DNA of 13,776 nt from Candidatus Hermodarchaeota archaeon (lineage in GTDB: Archaea; Asgardarchaeota; Hermodarchaeia; Hermodarchaeales; Hermodarchaeaceae). This document shows, one piece after another, positions 13,597 to 13,776 of the stretch. How positions within the stretch are numbered: the first letter of the stretch is position 1; each line of letters starts with the position of its first letter. The stretch spans positions 1 through 13,776 of the forward strand of contig JAEOSV010000257.1 in the NCBI GenBank assembly GCA_016840185.1, in the 5' to 3' direction. Position numbers and translations under genes: made by a program. The notes under the pieces are model-generated. The model saw only the letters and a list, made by a program, of their open reading frames with translations. It did not search any database and had not been told where the DNA came from.

Positions 13597-13776
13597 CTAA
13601 GATTTCTTATTGCCTTGTAAGGCAATGGTGATGTTGTCTACCGGAATCGTTTTTCCGGATTGGTTAATGGCGATTTCGACAATTCGTTGAAGACCTGAAC
13701 AACAAGGTACTTCCATCTTCAACATTGTGACACTCTTGATAGTGTTAGTCCGGAAAATTTCAGTCAGTTTGTCCAC
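13597..13776 (-). CDS. Iron-sulfur ferredoxin-like protein, C-terminal fragment
   Basis: An open frame of 59 codons ending in TAG (13597-13599) runs off the right edge, so only the C-terminus is present. It reads VDKLTEIFRTNTIKSVTMLK, followed by MEVPCCSGLQRIVEIAINQ and SGKTIPVDNITIALQG. The MEVPCC-GL segment followed by an alanine-rich helix and SGK-IP is what I recall from the C-terminal part of 4Fe-4S ferredoxin-like proteins of anaerobic archaea and bacteria, in which N-terminal cysteine motifs hold the clusters. The cysteine motifs would lie outside this window. The family assignment is from memory of the motif and needs the missing part to be certain. The gene is convergent with the peroxiredoxin gene. 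Confidence 0.65.
   Translation of the reverse strand: MDKLTEIFRTNTIKSVTMLKMEVPCCSGLQRIVEIAINQSGKTIPVDNITIALQGNKKS

Noticed and set aside
1..13776. Search by eye for CRISPR repeats, insertion-sequence ends, transposase or phage genes
   Set aside because: No regularly spaced direct repeats, transposase motifs or paired terminal inverted repeats were noticed, and all genes look like ordinary chromosomal metabolism.

Overview
The window looks like a chromosomal stretch of an archaeon with moderate G+C content. Several start codons (ATG, GTG and TTG) follow Shine-Dalgarno (SD) sequences, and several gene starts have an archaeal-type TATA element 30-45 bp upstream rather than bacterial -35/-10 boxes. 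There is a secreted solute-binding protein tethered by a C-terminal membrane helix, and the genes are short, mostly single transcription units in alternating orientations. An uncultured lineage such as an Asgard group is possible, but this rests on general style only; I cannot place it from sequence alone. I see no mobile element, CRISPR array, rRNA or tRNA.

Layout. Positions 1-244 have no clear gene. A PfkB-family sugar/nucleoside kinase (245-1237, +) overlaps tail to tail with a YtcJ-type amidohydrolase (1226-2785, -). Next come a small membrane-anchored beta-rich protein (2947-3354, +) and a family 5 (peptide/oligosaccharide type) substrate-binding protein (3446-5383, +). An alpha/beta hydrolase (5406-6185, -) diverges from an unrecognised soluble protein (6299-6835, +). 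Then come a SAM-dependent methyltransferase (6853-7620, -), a four-helix membrane protein (7672-8286, -) and a hemerythrin-domain protein (8550-9107, -). An EamA-type transporter (9250-10176, +) is convergent with a ferritin (10268-10762, -). A nicotinamidase (10922-11461, +) is convergent with a nicotinate phosphoribosyltransferase (11485-12873, -). A peroxiredoxin (13082-13579, +) is convergent with the truncated end of an iron-sulfur ferredoxin-like protein (13597-13776, -).

Two functional themes stand out. Nicotinamidase and nicotinate phosphoribosyltransferase are the consecutive first steps of NAD salvage from nicotinamide and sit side by side. Hemerythrin, ferritin, peroxiredoxin and the probable Fe-S protein suggest local concentration of iron, oxygen and peroxide handling; the ferritin promoter carries a perfect 6-3-6 inverted repeat just upstream of its TATA box.

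The most unusual item is the substrate-binding protein. Its family 5 motifs appear in permuted order: the segments that normally form the second half come first, directly after the signal peptide, and the normal N-terminal half follows, ending where the canonical first half would continue into the second. This is what a circular permutation looks like. The protein is closed by a C-terminal transmembrane helix, and no permease or ATPase gene is in the window.
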